A stretch of 64,000 nt of DNA from Mucilaginibacter gossypiicola. GTDB taxonomy: Bacteria > Bacteroidota > Bacteroidia > Sphingobacteriales > Sphingobacteriaceae. The stretch is taken from assembly GCF_900110105.1 (NCBI RefSeq), contig NZ_FOCL01000007.1, positions 1 to 64,000 of the forward strand, written 5' to 3'. Position numbers and translations under genes: made by a program. Shown piece by piece: positions 35,929-45,700 of the stretch. Under the pieces are notes generated by a model. The model was not told the origin of the DNA. It worked only from the letters and a program-made list of their open reading frames with translations, and ran no database searches. Position 1 is the stretch's first letter. Each line of letters opens with the position of its first letter.

Positions 35929-37485
35929 TCACTTATCAGACAACGGCACCAGCTTAGCTCTCAAATCCGGATCTTTCATGTCTTTATCCAGCGGAAACAT
36001 CGGCCGCTGAATGCGTTTATAGGGTAAGCGTTCGATATTTTGATCTACACCGCCAGGAGTGATGGCTAACAGCCAGTCGGCACGCATGGCATATAGTTCG
36101 GGTTCGAGATAGCCTATTTTTACAACTACAATATCTGCAGTACGCGGGTTAAGGCCGAGCCGGGTAAAGTCTATCTCTTTATGGTAGGGCTTGCGCTTTT
36201 GGGTGATGATCACGTGAACACTGCCAACTTTTATCACAGCCTCAACTTCGGCATCCTTATCACCAGATACTATAGACTCAACAGTGCCGGAAAGTTTCAC
36301 CGGCGGGGCAAAGCGGTTATCAACAGCCGCACCGGCAAAGCCTTCCACATGATTGCCTACGCCTGCTGCAATGGCGCTTTTGATTAATTCGGGCGCCGGG
36401 ATGGATGCATAAAGGAGTGAAGGCCCGTTAGCTGCTTTAAATTCGGGCCGGGCAAGAATTTGTGTTAATGTCCATGTGGCATCACCTGCGCCGCCGGCCG
36501 TAGGGTTGTCGCCCGAATCACTGATATAAAACGGATGTTTGGGGCTGGCGATGGCTTTATCCAAACATTCGGTTAAGGTGCCGGTTGGGGCAACAAACTC
36601 AAACTGGTTGCGAACATTCCAGAAACTTCGCGCCAGTTGCTCGGCGGTGCGGGTTACTTTTTGTTTATCGTCGCCGGTAACCATTACTACGGCATGATTG
36701 CGCGGTTCATCGGCCCAGGCATATCCTATCCAGATGGCGGCATCGGTAATACCGCTTTGCAACGCAGCAGGTGCTACCTGTTTATACAGGCTTTTGCCGG
36801 GCTCGATGCGGGTACTTGTTTTTTCGCCGGGGAGTAAAATGGGTACGGATATGTAAGCCTTATAAGCGGGTTTGCCTTTACCGCTTTCAATCCTGTTTAT
36901 GAGGTTTTGCACAGCACGTTGTTTAGTTTGCATGGCATCTTCGTGCGGGGCCATTCGGTAGCAGGTAATCAGGTCGGAGTTTTGGGCCAGCCGCCACGAA
37001 ACATTGCCGTGCAGGTCCATAGAGGTAGAGATCATGGTTTGGTTCCCAATTACCTTTCTTATCCGTACAATAAAATCACCTTCAGGGTCATCAAGACCAA
37101 CAACACTCATAGCGCCATGGATATCAAAGTAAAGACCATCATAGGGGAGGTGTTTTTTCAGCGAATCGAGGGTTTTGTTCACCAGCGACTCATAAGCTGC
37201 ACGTGTAACCGCCCCGCCAGGTAATGATTTGCCAACTATGGTAGGAAACCAGCTTGCTTTTTTGCGAAGCGGAGAATCGGCAGCCATAAATGGATAGGCA
37301 CTAAAAACATCCGTAGCATATTTAGCATGAAAGGCTGCTTCATCAGTAAGCGCCGGCGAAAATGTGCTCGATTCAATGGCAAGACCAGCTATTGCAATAC
37401 GGGGCAGCGGTTTTGTTTGAGCGAGGGCGAGAGATGGGAGCAGCAGTAATAAAATTAGCGACAGATGGGATGATTTCATTATCAT
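35929..37485 (-). CDS. M81 metallopeptidase (MlrC family)
   Basis: 518 residues with a signal peptide (about 1-22, LALAQ). The N-terminal region contains FDIHGAM and STSMDLHGNVS, the C-terminal part SDSGDNPTAGGAGD. These are the metal-binding motifs of the MlrC family, named for breakdown of linear microcystin. Genomic copies in heterotrophs probably act on other peptides or amidated compounds. The presence of a signal peptide is unusual but seen in related Bacteroidota proteins. A start two codons later (ATG 37479) is equally possible. Confidence 0.88.
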   Translation of the reverse strand: MIMKSSHLSLILLLLLPSLALAQTKPLPRIAIAGLAIESSTFSPALTDEAAFHAKYATDVFSAYPFMAADSPLRKKASWFPTIVGKSLPGGAVTRAAYESLVNKTLDSLKKHLPYDGLYFDIHGAMSVVGLDDPEGDFIVRIRKVIGNQTMISTSMDLHGNVSWRLAQNSDLITCYRMAPHEDAMQTKQRAVQNLINRIESGKGKPAYKAYISVPILLPGEKTSTRIEPGKSLYKQVAPAALQSGITDAAIWIGYAWADEPRNHAVVMVTGDDKQKVTRTAEQLARSFWNVRNQFEFVAPTGTLTECLDKAIASPKHPFYISDSGDNPTAGGAGDATWTLTQILARPEFKAANGPSLLYASIPAPELIKSAIAAGVGNHVEGFAGAAVDNRFAPPVKLSGTVESIVSGDKDAEVEAVIKVGSVHVIITQKRKPYHKEIDFTRLGLNPRTADIVVVKIGYLEPELYAMRADWLLAITPGGVDQNIERLPYKRIQRPMFPLDKDMKDPDLRAKLVPLSDK

Positions 37486-37686
37486 AAGCTTTATGCGGGG
37501 AGATTTTTAAATATAAGAATTATTGAGAAAGATTCTTTAACTGATCGAAGCTCGGCAACAATGTAATGTCGACCAGGCCTGGTGTCCAAGGGCGGATAGC
37601 AGATCTGTTATTTCATAATTTATTATCCATTAATGCTTTACCATAAGTTTATGTTGTTAACTTTATGAAGCAATCTTACCTAATAT

Positions 37687-38751
37687 ATGAAAATACTTAC
37701 CGAGCCCATCGGGAGCATTCCGCGCCCGGTTTACTTACAACAAGCCATGACCGCCTTTGCAGGCGGACAAATTAAAGCCGACGAATTAAACAGCCTGTTC
37801 GATCAGGCTACTCACGAAACCATCATGGAGCTGGAGGCCACAGGTTCGCCCGTAATTAGTGATGGCGAGCAATCAAAACCAAGCTTTGTTACCTACCCGA
37901 TGCAGGGCTTTAAAAACTTTGCTGCCGATGGCGTGGTGATCCCTTTTGCCGACGGGCACACACGTCAGTTACCCAAACTAACCGCGGGGCCTTTTCATTA
38001 TACCACTTTTGCAAACTCATACCTGGGACGGGCAAAAAAGTACGCCACGCTGCCGGTAAAGCAGGCTGTTATTTCCTGCTCGGCCATGAGCCTGCTTTAT
38101 CCGCAGGAGGGTATCGATGGCTATTCGCGTGATCAGTTCCTGGCCGATTTGGTGAATGACGCCGCATACGATATCCGGTCATGCCTTGAAAGCGGTGCAT
38201 ATAACGTACAAATTGATTTTACCGAAGCCCGCCTGGCCATTAAGTTAGACCCGAGCAAGCAACTGCTGTCGGCATTTATCGATCTCAATAACCAGGTGCT
38301 CGACCGTTTTACTGCCGAAGAACAGAAGAAAATAGGCGTGCATACCTGCCCCGGCGGTGACCATGATTCTACCCACAGCGCTGATATCCCGTATACCGAG
38401 CTGCTGCCCCTGTTGTTTAAACTGCACGCCGGTAACTTTTACCTTGAATATGCTGCCGAAAAGGATAAAATGACGGTACTCAATGCCATTAAAGAAAACC
38501 TCGGCGCAGGTCAGCGCGTGTTTCTGGGTGTTACAGATGTAATTAACCCCAAAGTAGAAACCGCCGAAGAGGTAAGCGAGCTGATCCTCGAAGCCGCACA
38601 GATCATTCCCGTTCAGCAGCTTGGCACTACCGATGATTGTGGTTTTTCGCCATTTGGCGATGATACTTCAACCGCGAGGGAGATTGCTTTTGCAAAGATT
38701 CGGGCGAGAGTTGAGGGAACTAAACTGGCGGAGAAGGTATTGGGGAGATAG
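37687..38751 (+). CDS. MetE-like cobalamin-independent methyltransferase (C-terminal type)
   Basis: 354 residues resembling the C-terminal catalytic half of MetE: SIPRP at the start, GEQSKPSF, then the zinc ligands HTCPGGDHD (His/Cys), GVTDVINPKVETAEEV and a late Cys in DDCGFSPF. It is too short for full MetE (about 750 residues). Such short forms are known as core-MetE or methylthiol:homocysteine-type enzymes. Whether it uses folate, a methyl-sulphur compound or another donor is open. Confidence 0.85.
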   Translation: MKILTEPIGSIPRPVYLQQAMTAFAGGQIKADELNSLFDQATHETIMELEATGSPVISDGEQSKPSFVTYPMQGFKNFAADGVVIPFADGHTRQLPKLTAGPFHYTTFANSYLGRAKKYATLPVKQAVISCSAMSLLYPQEGIDGYSRDQFLADLVNDAAYDIRSCLESGAYNVQIDFTEARLAIKLDPSKQLLSAFIDLNNQVLDRFTAEEQKKIGVHTCPGGDHDSTHSADIPYTELLPLLFKLHAGNFYLEYAAEKDKMTVLNAIKENLGAGQRVFLGVTDVINPKVETAEEVSELILEAAQIIPVQQLGTTDDCGFSPFGDDTSTAREIAFAKIRARVEGTKLAEKVLGR

Positions 38752-38774
38752 GGGATTTTAGATATTTGTTGATT

Positions 38775-38803
38775 CAAAAGCCGATCCAGATCGGCTTTTG
38801 ATG
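38775..38803 (+). terminator. Intrinsic terminator of the MetE-like gene
   Basis: Perfect stem CAAAAGCCGATC/GATCGGCTTTTG (38775-38786, 38789-38800); the loop opens to CCAG. Confidence 0.8.
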
Positions 38804-38861
38804 TTAATGTGTGATCCATTTAATATTGGTTCAAGTTTAGAGATAGCTTAACCTTAACCTA

Positions 38862-38895
38862 AAATAAAGCAAGCATCCTGCTTGCGAGGTTTAAG
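38862..38895. repeat. Short palindrome
   Basis: GCAAGCA-TCC-TGCTTGC with outer partial complementarity (CTTAACC...GGTTTAAG). Possible small structured RNA or repeat. Confidence 0.4.
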
Positions 38896-38930
38896 TTATT
38901 ATTTATTTTTAGCATAAAGGATTTACGTTA

Positions 38931-39422
38931 ATGTCAAAACAAAAACCGATCGAAGAAGAAAAACTAACCGAATTAAATAAATACCGCGCTTTAGTTCTTG
39001 CAGCGATAAATTATCTTTTAGAAGATCCTTCAGCAATGGTCAAAACAGAAAATTTCGATTCTAACGAGCATTTCGAATCGTTGAAAAAGGCCGCAATAGA
39101 ACATCATAGCCATGGAAGACTCGCAAAGCTAAAGCAATGGTTTAAGGACCTGACTGAGCCCATGATAGAAGCCCATGATTTAAAGTTCAATGGATATCTG
39201 AAAAATGAAACCGGTTATGATGTTAATATTTTTCATAATTATTTTAAGCGGGTTGAAAAGGTAATTGAAAAAGGAAAGATCACAACCAATAATCAGTTTT
39301 ATGATGTTGGCCTTATGGTTAATCAACTATGCAATGAACAACCGATGAACAAGGAAAAGATTCAAATTTTGAACAATCTTTTGAGGACTTATGAAGTTGG
39401 AAAATCTAAGAAAATCGGCTAA
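38931..39422 (+). CDS. Soluble helical protein, unknown
   Basis: 163 residues, charged and mostly helical, no signal peptide. Segments such as SHGRLAKLKQWFKDLTEPMI and FHNYFKRVEKVIEKGKIT are amphipathic helices. No family recognised. Lower-GC composition than the neighbouring MetE-like gene suggests a separate origin. Confidence 0.6.
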   Translation: MSKQKPIEEEKLTELNKYRALVLAAINYLLEDPSAMVKTENFDSNEHFESLKKAAIEHHSHGRLAKLKQWFKDLTEPMIEAHDLKFNGYLKNETGYDVNIFHNYFKRVEKVIEKGKITTNNQFYDVGLMVNQLCNEQPMNKEKIQILNNLLRTYEVGKSKKIG

Positions 39423-39447
39423 CCTATTTCTGCAGGCTTCTTCAAAA

Positions 39448-40314
39448 CTATTTCCCCGCAATTTTCTTATCATACTCAGCCTGTAGTTCAGCTATTTCAT
39501 CGTAATACTTCTTTTTATCAGCGAAGATTAATGGATTATAAGGGCTGCCGGGCTTATGCTTACTGATGAGGTCAAATTGGATGCCATGGGATGCTAACCA
39601 GATATCAAATTTTAAACCCTCCATTGCCTTCAATGTATAAGCATAATCATCAGCAATGCCGGGATAGGAAGGTATGTCCGAAAATTTCCTGTCAGTAACA
39701 ATGGTAGGCATATTAGCTATCAATACCCTGTAGCTTCGTTTGCTATCCTTTACATCAAACAAATAACTGCACGAACCTTTTGTGTGGCCCGGATGGTGAA
39801 GTATGGTAAGCTTCATATTCCCCAACTTAATGCTATCTCCATTGTGTAAAATGCGATCAACTTTTACAGGCGTGAATGTGCGCACATCTCCTTTCAAATC
39901 GTAATCAGAAAGACCGCCGTCGGCAACAACTGTTGCGTCGCCTTCGTCAACCATCATTTTGGCTTTTGTTATCTTCTTTATGGCCGCCATCGCACCCATG
40001 TGATCAAAGTGCGCCTGGGTTGTTAAAAGAATTTTAGTATCTGAAATCTGGAAGCCCAATGCCTTGATGTTTGCTATAATCTGCGTTTCGGACGATGCGA
40101 GCCCGGTATTGATCAGGATATTACCCCCGGAAGTGGTAATGAGGTAACAAGCCAGATCGGCGGTACCTACATAATAAAGATTGCCCGCAATTTGAAAAGG
40201 GGGGAATGGGTGCGTCCATTCGGGGTGCTTTGCTGCAGATGGCTCAACTACACTTTGCGCTTGTGCAATTAAAGCGCTGCAGATAAAAAATAGCAGGAAA
40301 AGCGTTTGTTTCAT
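39448..40314 (-). CDS. GOB-like subclass B3 metallo-beta-lactamase
   Basis: 288 residues, signal peptide (about 1-20, IAQAQ). The zinc motif reads Q100-A-H102-F-D104-H105: the usual first His is Gln, as in the GOB enzymes of Elizabethkingia. Further ligands are H177 (HHPGHTKGS) and H243 (ASHGIQF); M202 (IANMPT) occupies the position where GOB enzymes carry Met instead of Ser. It is expected to hydrolyse beta-lactams, including carbapenems, in the periplasm. Start at ATG 40314, since the longer reading disrupts the signal. It is divergent from a serine beta-lactamase-fold gene. Confidence 0.88.
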   Translation of the reverse strand: MKQTLFLLFFICSALIAQAQSVVEPSAAKHPEWTHPFPPFQIAGNLYYVGTADLACYLITTSGGNILINTGLASSETQIIANIKALGFQISDTKILLTTQAHFDHMGAMAAIKKITKAKMMVDEGDATVVADGGLSDYDLKGDVRTFTPVKVDRILHNGDSIKLGNMKLTILHHPGHTKGSCSYLFDVKDSKRSYRVLIANMPTIVTDRKFSDIPSYPGIADDYAYTLKAMEGLKFDIWLASHGIQFDLISKHKPGSPYNPLIFADKKKYYDEIAELQAEYDKKIAGK

Positions 40315-40528
40315 TTTTGGTAATCTTTTAAAGGACAAAGAAATCATTTTATTTTCTCATTGCTTACATTATACTGCTGCAAGGCAATGGCATAAAAATG
40401 CAACAAACTCGAAAGTATTTGCAACATACGCGTAAGTGTTTTTTTATTGGGTGCCCTTTTTTTGTAAGGTAATAGCATCGGCGTTATAGCTTACTATTCA
40501 TACTAAACCTAATATTCATTAAATACCT

Positions 40529-41818
40529 ATGAAAAACACTTATCAACTCGGAATTTATGCTGCAAAAATTAACGTATTAAAAATTAGTCGGCTAATTGCT
40601 ATTGCTGGCCTGTTGTTTTTTGCCGCCTGTAAAAAGGATTCGCCTTCTGTAACTAAAACAACCACCGGAACAGATACCACCCATACAGGAACGGGAACAG
40701 GTACCGGTACAGGGACGGGCACTGGTACCGGGACAGGAACCGTGATAGATACCCTAACTCCCAGTAAAATTGCTGTTGCCGCTTTAGACGATGAGGTGAA
40801 CACCTTTATGACTACTTATGATGTACCTGCGGTATCCGTTGCCATTACCAAAGGCGAAAAACTGGTTTACCTGAAAGCCTATGGCATAAGCGATAAATCA
40901 AAAGGCACCAAAGCCGCTATCAGCGATCGCTATCGTTTGGCCAGCTGTTCAAAACAATTTACTTCTGTTGCCATTATGAAACTGCTTGAACAGGGTAAGA
41001 TAAAACTGACAGACAAAGTATTTGGCGACGGGGCTATTTTAGGTAAAACCTATGGTACTAAAACATACGGTTTGCATATTACCGATATTACGGTTGACGA
41101 ACTGCTGCACCATACTTCCGGGGGCTGGGGCAACTCGGTAGACGACCCTATGTTTAGTAACCCCACAATGACAACTTCGCAACTCATCACCTGGACTTTA
41201 GATAACCGCCCGCTTGACCATGTACCGGGAACCAATTATGATTACTCCAATTTTGGCTACTGTATATTAGGACGCGTAATAGAGAAAATTACCGGGCAAA
41301 CCTATGCAGATGCCGTGAATGCACTGGTGTTAAAGCCTATAGGGGTTACCGACATGACCATTGGTGGCAACACGCTGGCCGATAAACAGACAAAAGAAGT
41401 TACCTACTACGGCCAGTCGGGCGAAAACCCTTATGCTTATAATATTACGCGGATGGACGCGCACGGAGGCTGGGTTGCTACCGCTGCTGATTTGGCCAGG
41501 TTCCTGGTTTATATTGATAAATTCCCGGTACGTCCCGATATCCTTACATCGGCTTCGCTGACTACGATGTACACCGGTTCTGCAGTTAATGCAGCCTATG
41601 GATGCGGTTGGGCCATTGCAGGGAGTAACTATTTTCATCAGGGTAGTTTGCCCGGCACAGCCACAGAACAGGCCCGCCTTGAAAATGGGTTTAATTTTGT
41701 GATCCTGACCAACACGCGCAGTTTCAAAGCTAATTTCGACTCCGATCTTGACCAGATCTTCTGGAAAGCATTCGCCAAAAATCCAACCTGGGCTACGGAG
41801 GATTTGTTTTTGAAATAG
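40529..41818 (+). CDS. Serine hydrolase lipoprotein (beta-lactamase class C fold)
   Basis: 429 residues: an unusually long n-region before the lipobox (FFAAC, Cys34), a 20-residue Thr-Gly repeat linker (about 53-72), then a PF00144-type domain. The nucleophile motif S139-C-S-K142, the Y-S-N motif (YDYSNFGY) and the HQG motif near 375 are present. It may be an esterase, a D-alanyl-D-alanine peptidase or a beta-lactamase-related enzyme held on the outer membrane. It is divergent from the GOB-like gene, with 214 nt between. Confidence 0.85.
   Translation: MKNTYQLGIYAAKINVLKISRLIAIAGLLFFAACKKDSPSVTKTTTGTDTTHTGTGTGTGTGTGTGTGTGTVIDTLTPSKIAVAALDDEVNTFMTTYDVPAVSVAITKGEKLVYLKAYGISDKSKGTKAAISDRYRLASCSKQFTSVAIMKLLEQGKIKLTDKVFGDGAILGKTYGTKTYGLHITDITVDELLHHTSGGWGNSVDDPMFSNPTMTTSQLITWTLDNRPLDHVPGTNYDYSNFGYCILGRVIEKITGQTYADAVNALVLKPIGVTDMTIGGNTLADKQTKEVTYYGQSGENPYAYNITRMDAHGGWVATAADLARFLVYIDKFPVRPDILTSASLTTMYTGSAVNAAYGCGWAIAGSNYFHQGSLPGTATEQARLENGFNFVILTNTRSFKANFDSDLDQIFWKAFAKNPTWATEDLFLK
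40685..40741 (+). repeat. ACNGGN hexanucleotide repeat coding Thr-Gly
   Basis: Nineteen codons alternating Thr and Gly with imperfect synonymous codons. Gain or loss of a unit keeps frame, so linker length can vary without loss of the protein. Confidence 0.85.
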
Positions 41819-41854
41819 TTAAAAGGATATATACCCCATGTGATTATATCTCAC

Positions 41855-41948
41855 CGTCATTGCGAGGTACGAAGCAATCGCGAACTGTACCGGGGGACTG
41901 GCTTAGCCGCTCTGCAAGTAGGAGATTGCTTCGTACCTCGCAATGACG
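41855..41948. repeat. Dispersed palindromic repeat, copy 2
   Basis: Perfect 25-bp inverted arms (41855-41879, 41924-41948). Same family as 462-543, in opposite orientation. Confidence 0.9.
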
Positions 41949-41981
41949 TTTTTTTAATCAGCTTTTAATAGCGTTTTTATT

Positions 41982-42464
41982 ATGAAAATCAATAATTACA
42001 AATTTATACTGCTTAGCCTGTGCTGTGTGTTTGGCTTCAAGGCTTATAGTCAGCAAATAGATACAGCAAAAGAAAACGGGGTAATAAAGCAACTCATTAA
42101 AAACTATGAAGATGCCTGGAACCGGCACGATCCTAAAGGCCTGGCCGATAATTACACTGTTGATGCCACCTGGGTAAACTGGTTTGGTGCATACTATAAG
42201 GGTAAGGATGATATCCAGTTTCATTACCGGCAAGTGCATACCTCCTATTTTAAAAATACACATTATTATACCCGCGCGGTTGAAGATATTAGCTATCCGT
42301 ACCCCAATCTCGCTATTTCGCATGTACGAACTGGCTTAGATGGCGATGAACGGTATCCCGGCGAAACGTTTGAATTTAGGAGGATGATTGTGCTGGCAAA
42401 ACGTGATGGGGTTTGGAAAATTTTAGCCGGCCAAAATGCTAAGCTGGAGAAGGGAGTGAAGTAG
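41982..42464 (+). CDS. SgcJ/EcaC-type NTF2-like secreted protein
   Basis: 160 residues, signal peptide (about 1-22, KAYSQ). NTF2-like fold shown by NYEDAWNRHDPKGLADNYTVDATWVN and the closing FEFRRMIVLAKRDGVWKILAGQN. SgcJ/EcaC proteins include isomerase/oxygenase-like enzymes and binding proteins; without ligand data only the fold is safe. Adjacent to the dispersed repeat. Confidence 0.8.
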   Translation: MKINNYKFILLSLCCVFGFKAYSQQIDTAKENGVIKQLIKNYEDAWNRHDPKGLADNYTVDATWVNWFGAYYKGKDDIQFHYRQVHTSYFKNTHYYTRAVEDISYPYPNLAISHVRTGLDGDERYPGETFEFRRMIVLAKRDGVWKILAGQNAKLEKGVK

Positions 42465-42471
42465 TTAGCTA

Positions 42472-42696
42472 TCATCTTAAACAAGGTTTTCGCCGGCGAT
42501 GTAAATGTATAACGGTTAATATAAGAGCCATTACTACCAATAATATCACCCAGGTATCAAGTGGGCAGTTATTGGGGTCATAGTCGCCATCATCGGGGCC
42601 GCCGCCGCAGGGTACCTCTTCTTGTGCAAACACTGTAGCAATACTTAAGAGAAAAATAGCGATTATCGTAATAGCCTTGTATATTTTGCCTGCCAT
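42472..42696 (-). CDS. Tiny PID-CTERM-like sorting-signal protein
   Basis: 74 residues: signal peptide (1-25, VFAQ), a short Gly/Asp-rich linker, then PLD (45-47) directly followed by one membrane helix (48-64) and a basic end (HRRRK). Pro-Leu-Asp plus helix plus basic tail resembles the PID-CTERM sorting signal linked to exosortase-type processing in Bacteroidota (family recalled, not searched). The gene starts 4 nt after the stop codon of the T9SS protein, so they are co-transcribed. Confidence 0.6.
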   Translation of the reverse strand: MAGKIYKAITIIAIFLLSIATVFAQEEVPCGGGPDDGDYDPNNCPLDTWVILLVVMALILTVIHLHRRRKPCLR

Positions 42697-42700
42697 ACTT

Positions 42701-45700
42701 TTATTGTTTGATAAATTTGGCCGAAGCGATGGTTTTTTGGGTGTTATTATCGATAAGCAGGATGCTGTAAAAGCCGGTCATTAATGAAGAAACGTCTACC
42801 TGACCGGTGTTGGAGTTGAAAGTAGTGCTTTTTAAAAGTGCCCCCATACTGCTATAGATGTCAACGCCGAAAGTTGTTTTTACAGGTTGATTTGTAGCGA
42901 AGTGTAAATAATTTGCTGTAGGATTAGGATACACCGTAAAAACATCCTGGCTATTACTCCCCGCAGAGATGATCACCACATTCGAATATTTTACAACCCC
43001 GTCCAAATCTGTTTGCTTCAGGCGATAGTACCCGTTTTTATCAGCGGCATCGGCAAAGCTATAGGTGCCGGAACCTGCCGATTGCATGGTGTTTATTGTC
43101 CTGAAATCTTTATCGTCTGCGCTGTACTGTATTTCAAAAGTGATGTAAGTGAACTCATTTACAGTGTTCCACTTTATAATATTTGTATTAATGTTGCGCT
43201 GGCCGGTAAAGGCTATCAGTGAGTAAGGCGGCAATTGTTTTTTATTGATAACAATTTCAAAACGGCTGTTACCATAAGAGGCCGCAACTTTTTTGTCGAG
43301 CTTGAACTCATAGCTATCCGAGTTTCGCATGTTCAGTGAATCATTTTGGAAATGGTCAAGAAGCCAAACGTCATAATAGTCGGGTATGGCCGATATTTCT
43401 ATTTGCTTGATCTTGTAATTGCCGCTTGCAACGTCGTTAACGCTTAAAAAAACTGATGTCTGTTGTTTATTAAGCGGCTGCGAAGCAATAGAAACTTCGT
43501 GGCCATCAGCGGTCATTGCGCCAAATAACGTAGTTTGCCAGTTTCCATTCAGGTCGTCGGCATCTTCGGTCTCGTTGTAGTTTTTGCTGAAAGTATCAGA
43601 GAACCGGAGCTGAGCAATATCATAATTGGCCGAATCCTGGATCATTTTCAGCGTTATTTGAGGCTTCGGCACTTCTGCTTTAAATGCGATAGTTCCCGGG
43701 GCGGTTGTTTTTAAGTTCTCTTTAAATACTATAGCGCTGGAACTGCTGTTGGATTTAAGGTAAAATCCCTGCCCGGTTTGTATCGTTACACCGGCAGATA
43801 CATCCTGTGCGGTTATGCTGTTACCGCCCGGTGCAAAAGTGTAAACAAAAGGCGTGGTGCCTGTCAAAGCCGAGGCCGGGATCGTGATATTACTTGGGTA
43901 AGGATTGCCAACTAAATTATAGCCGGCCCCTGCATTAGTTAAAGTATAAGTGAAGGACTGTTGGTTAAGAGTGCCTGATTGTAAACCGACTACATTTTTT
44001 TCGGGTATGGCAAAAGTGTTGGTAGTGGGCGACCTGATCAGCTTTTGGGTAATGTTATGAATATTATCGCCCCTAAAATAAAAGTAAAAGCCCGAGCCAA
44101 CATTTATAGCCGGAGTAGGTGTTAGTGTTGTTAACGGAGCAAATACAGCTGTGGCGGTATTATAAAACAATATAGTTGGCCCGTTGGCCCCATAGCTTGC
44201 AGGTTGATCAAAACCGTTGGCATTGCCCCCTGCCCCGGTAATAAACAAGTTGGTTTTTAAGCTCGAAAAGTTATAGGTAGCGGCAGTAGATACCGGAAGC
44301 GTACTGCTGTTATTGACCGGCGAGCTCATGAGGCGCCAGCCACGATTGGCAATGCTGCCGCCTGTAAAATAGCGTTGCACAACAAATGTACCGGTTACCT
44401 TGGTATTGGAGGGGATACTTCCGATTGAGCCAGTTCCGTTGACGTCAGAAAGCAGGGTAAATGTCCCGGCGGCGTTATTTAAAGTAACGGCATTTGATGA
44501 TCCGAATTGAATTGATGCTGTACTGGCAACGGTTGATAAACCTCCGTTTACCTTAAGGGCACCAGCCGTCGCAACACCGTTGTTTATGGTGAATACCGCT
44601 GCAGAGTCAACATTTAAGCCGTTATTTACCGTAATGGTTTTGCCATTGAGGTTTTATGATACCGCACTTGCGGCCGAACTGTTTGAACCGAATCGGCCTA
44701 TCTGGAGGTTGCCAATGGTGATACTGGCAGCAGTATTGTTATTTGTTAAATTGTTATTGTTGGTGTAATTGATGTAACCTATACGTACGTTATCCCGGCT
44801 GCTGCTAATGCCGGGTACGGTTGTTGTTGATGTGCCGTTTTTTAACCAGTTTGTAACATCGTTCCAGTTACTGTTGGTGGCCCCTGTCCAATCATATGTC
44901 GGAATCCCGAGCGAAAACTGTTGACCATCGGTATTTGATGTACCTATTGTAGCGCCGGAGTTAAGGGCAATTGATCTGTATGTAAATTGAAATGTTGTGG
45001 GGGCGCTAACAGGCGTAAGCCAGTCGGCCATGATGAAATAGTAGGTGGTTTGATTAAATGGAAGTGTTTCTGATGGAGTAGTTGACGGTGTTGTTAAATC
45101 TAACTTAAACACAGTGGTACTTGTAGATATCGTACCACCAACCAGGTTTGCCGGCACGGCAGTGGCGCTCGTAAAGGTGCTGGACGTGGATCTGTAAACC
45201 CTGTAGTTACTGAAAGGAGCAGGGCTGATACCTGTCATATTCAGTTGAATATTACTAATAGCTGTTTGGCTACCCGTATTGGTTACCGAAAAACCGTATA
45301 GTACAATGTTTGTTTGGTTTAAGGTTAATGTGGTACGTGAAATGCCATTACCACTGGAGCCAACAATATTTTGCCCCGTAAACATAATGGAAGGTGTGGC
45401 AAATGCTATAGGGTAACCATTAATGACCGATTGGGGCGGATTTACTGTTTGAGCAGTGAATGCCGAACCTCCTGAGATTTCGGTATAAGCTACAGCATGC
45501 GGATTAAGGGAGAATGAAACCGCGTTAGGGTAGCTTTTAAAATTGCTGTTAAAGTTAATGTAAACAAAAAAGTTCCTCGTAATACTGCCTGTTGCCGATG
45601 ACGGTGTAAACTCAAGCGGGGTATTAAAATTGAGGTTTACAGTTGATGAATTGCTGCCGACGGCATTAGTGGTAGGCACCGGGGTATTTGTGCCCGAATT

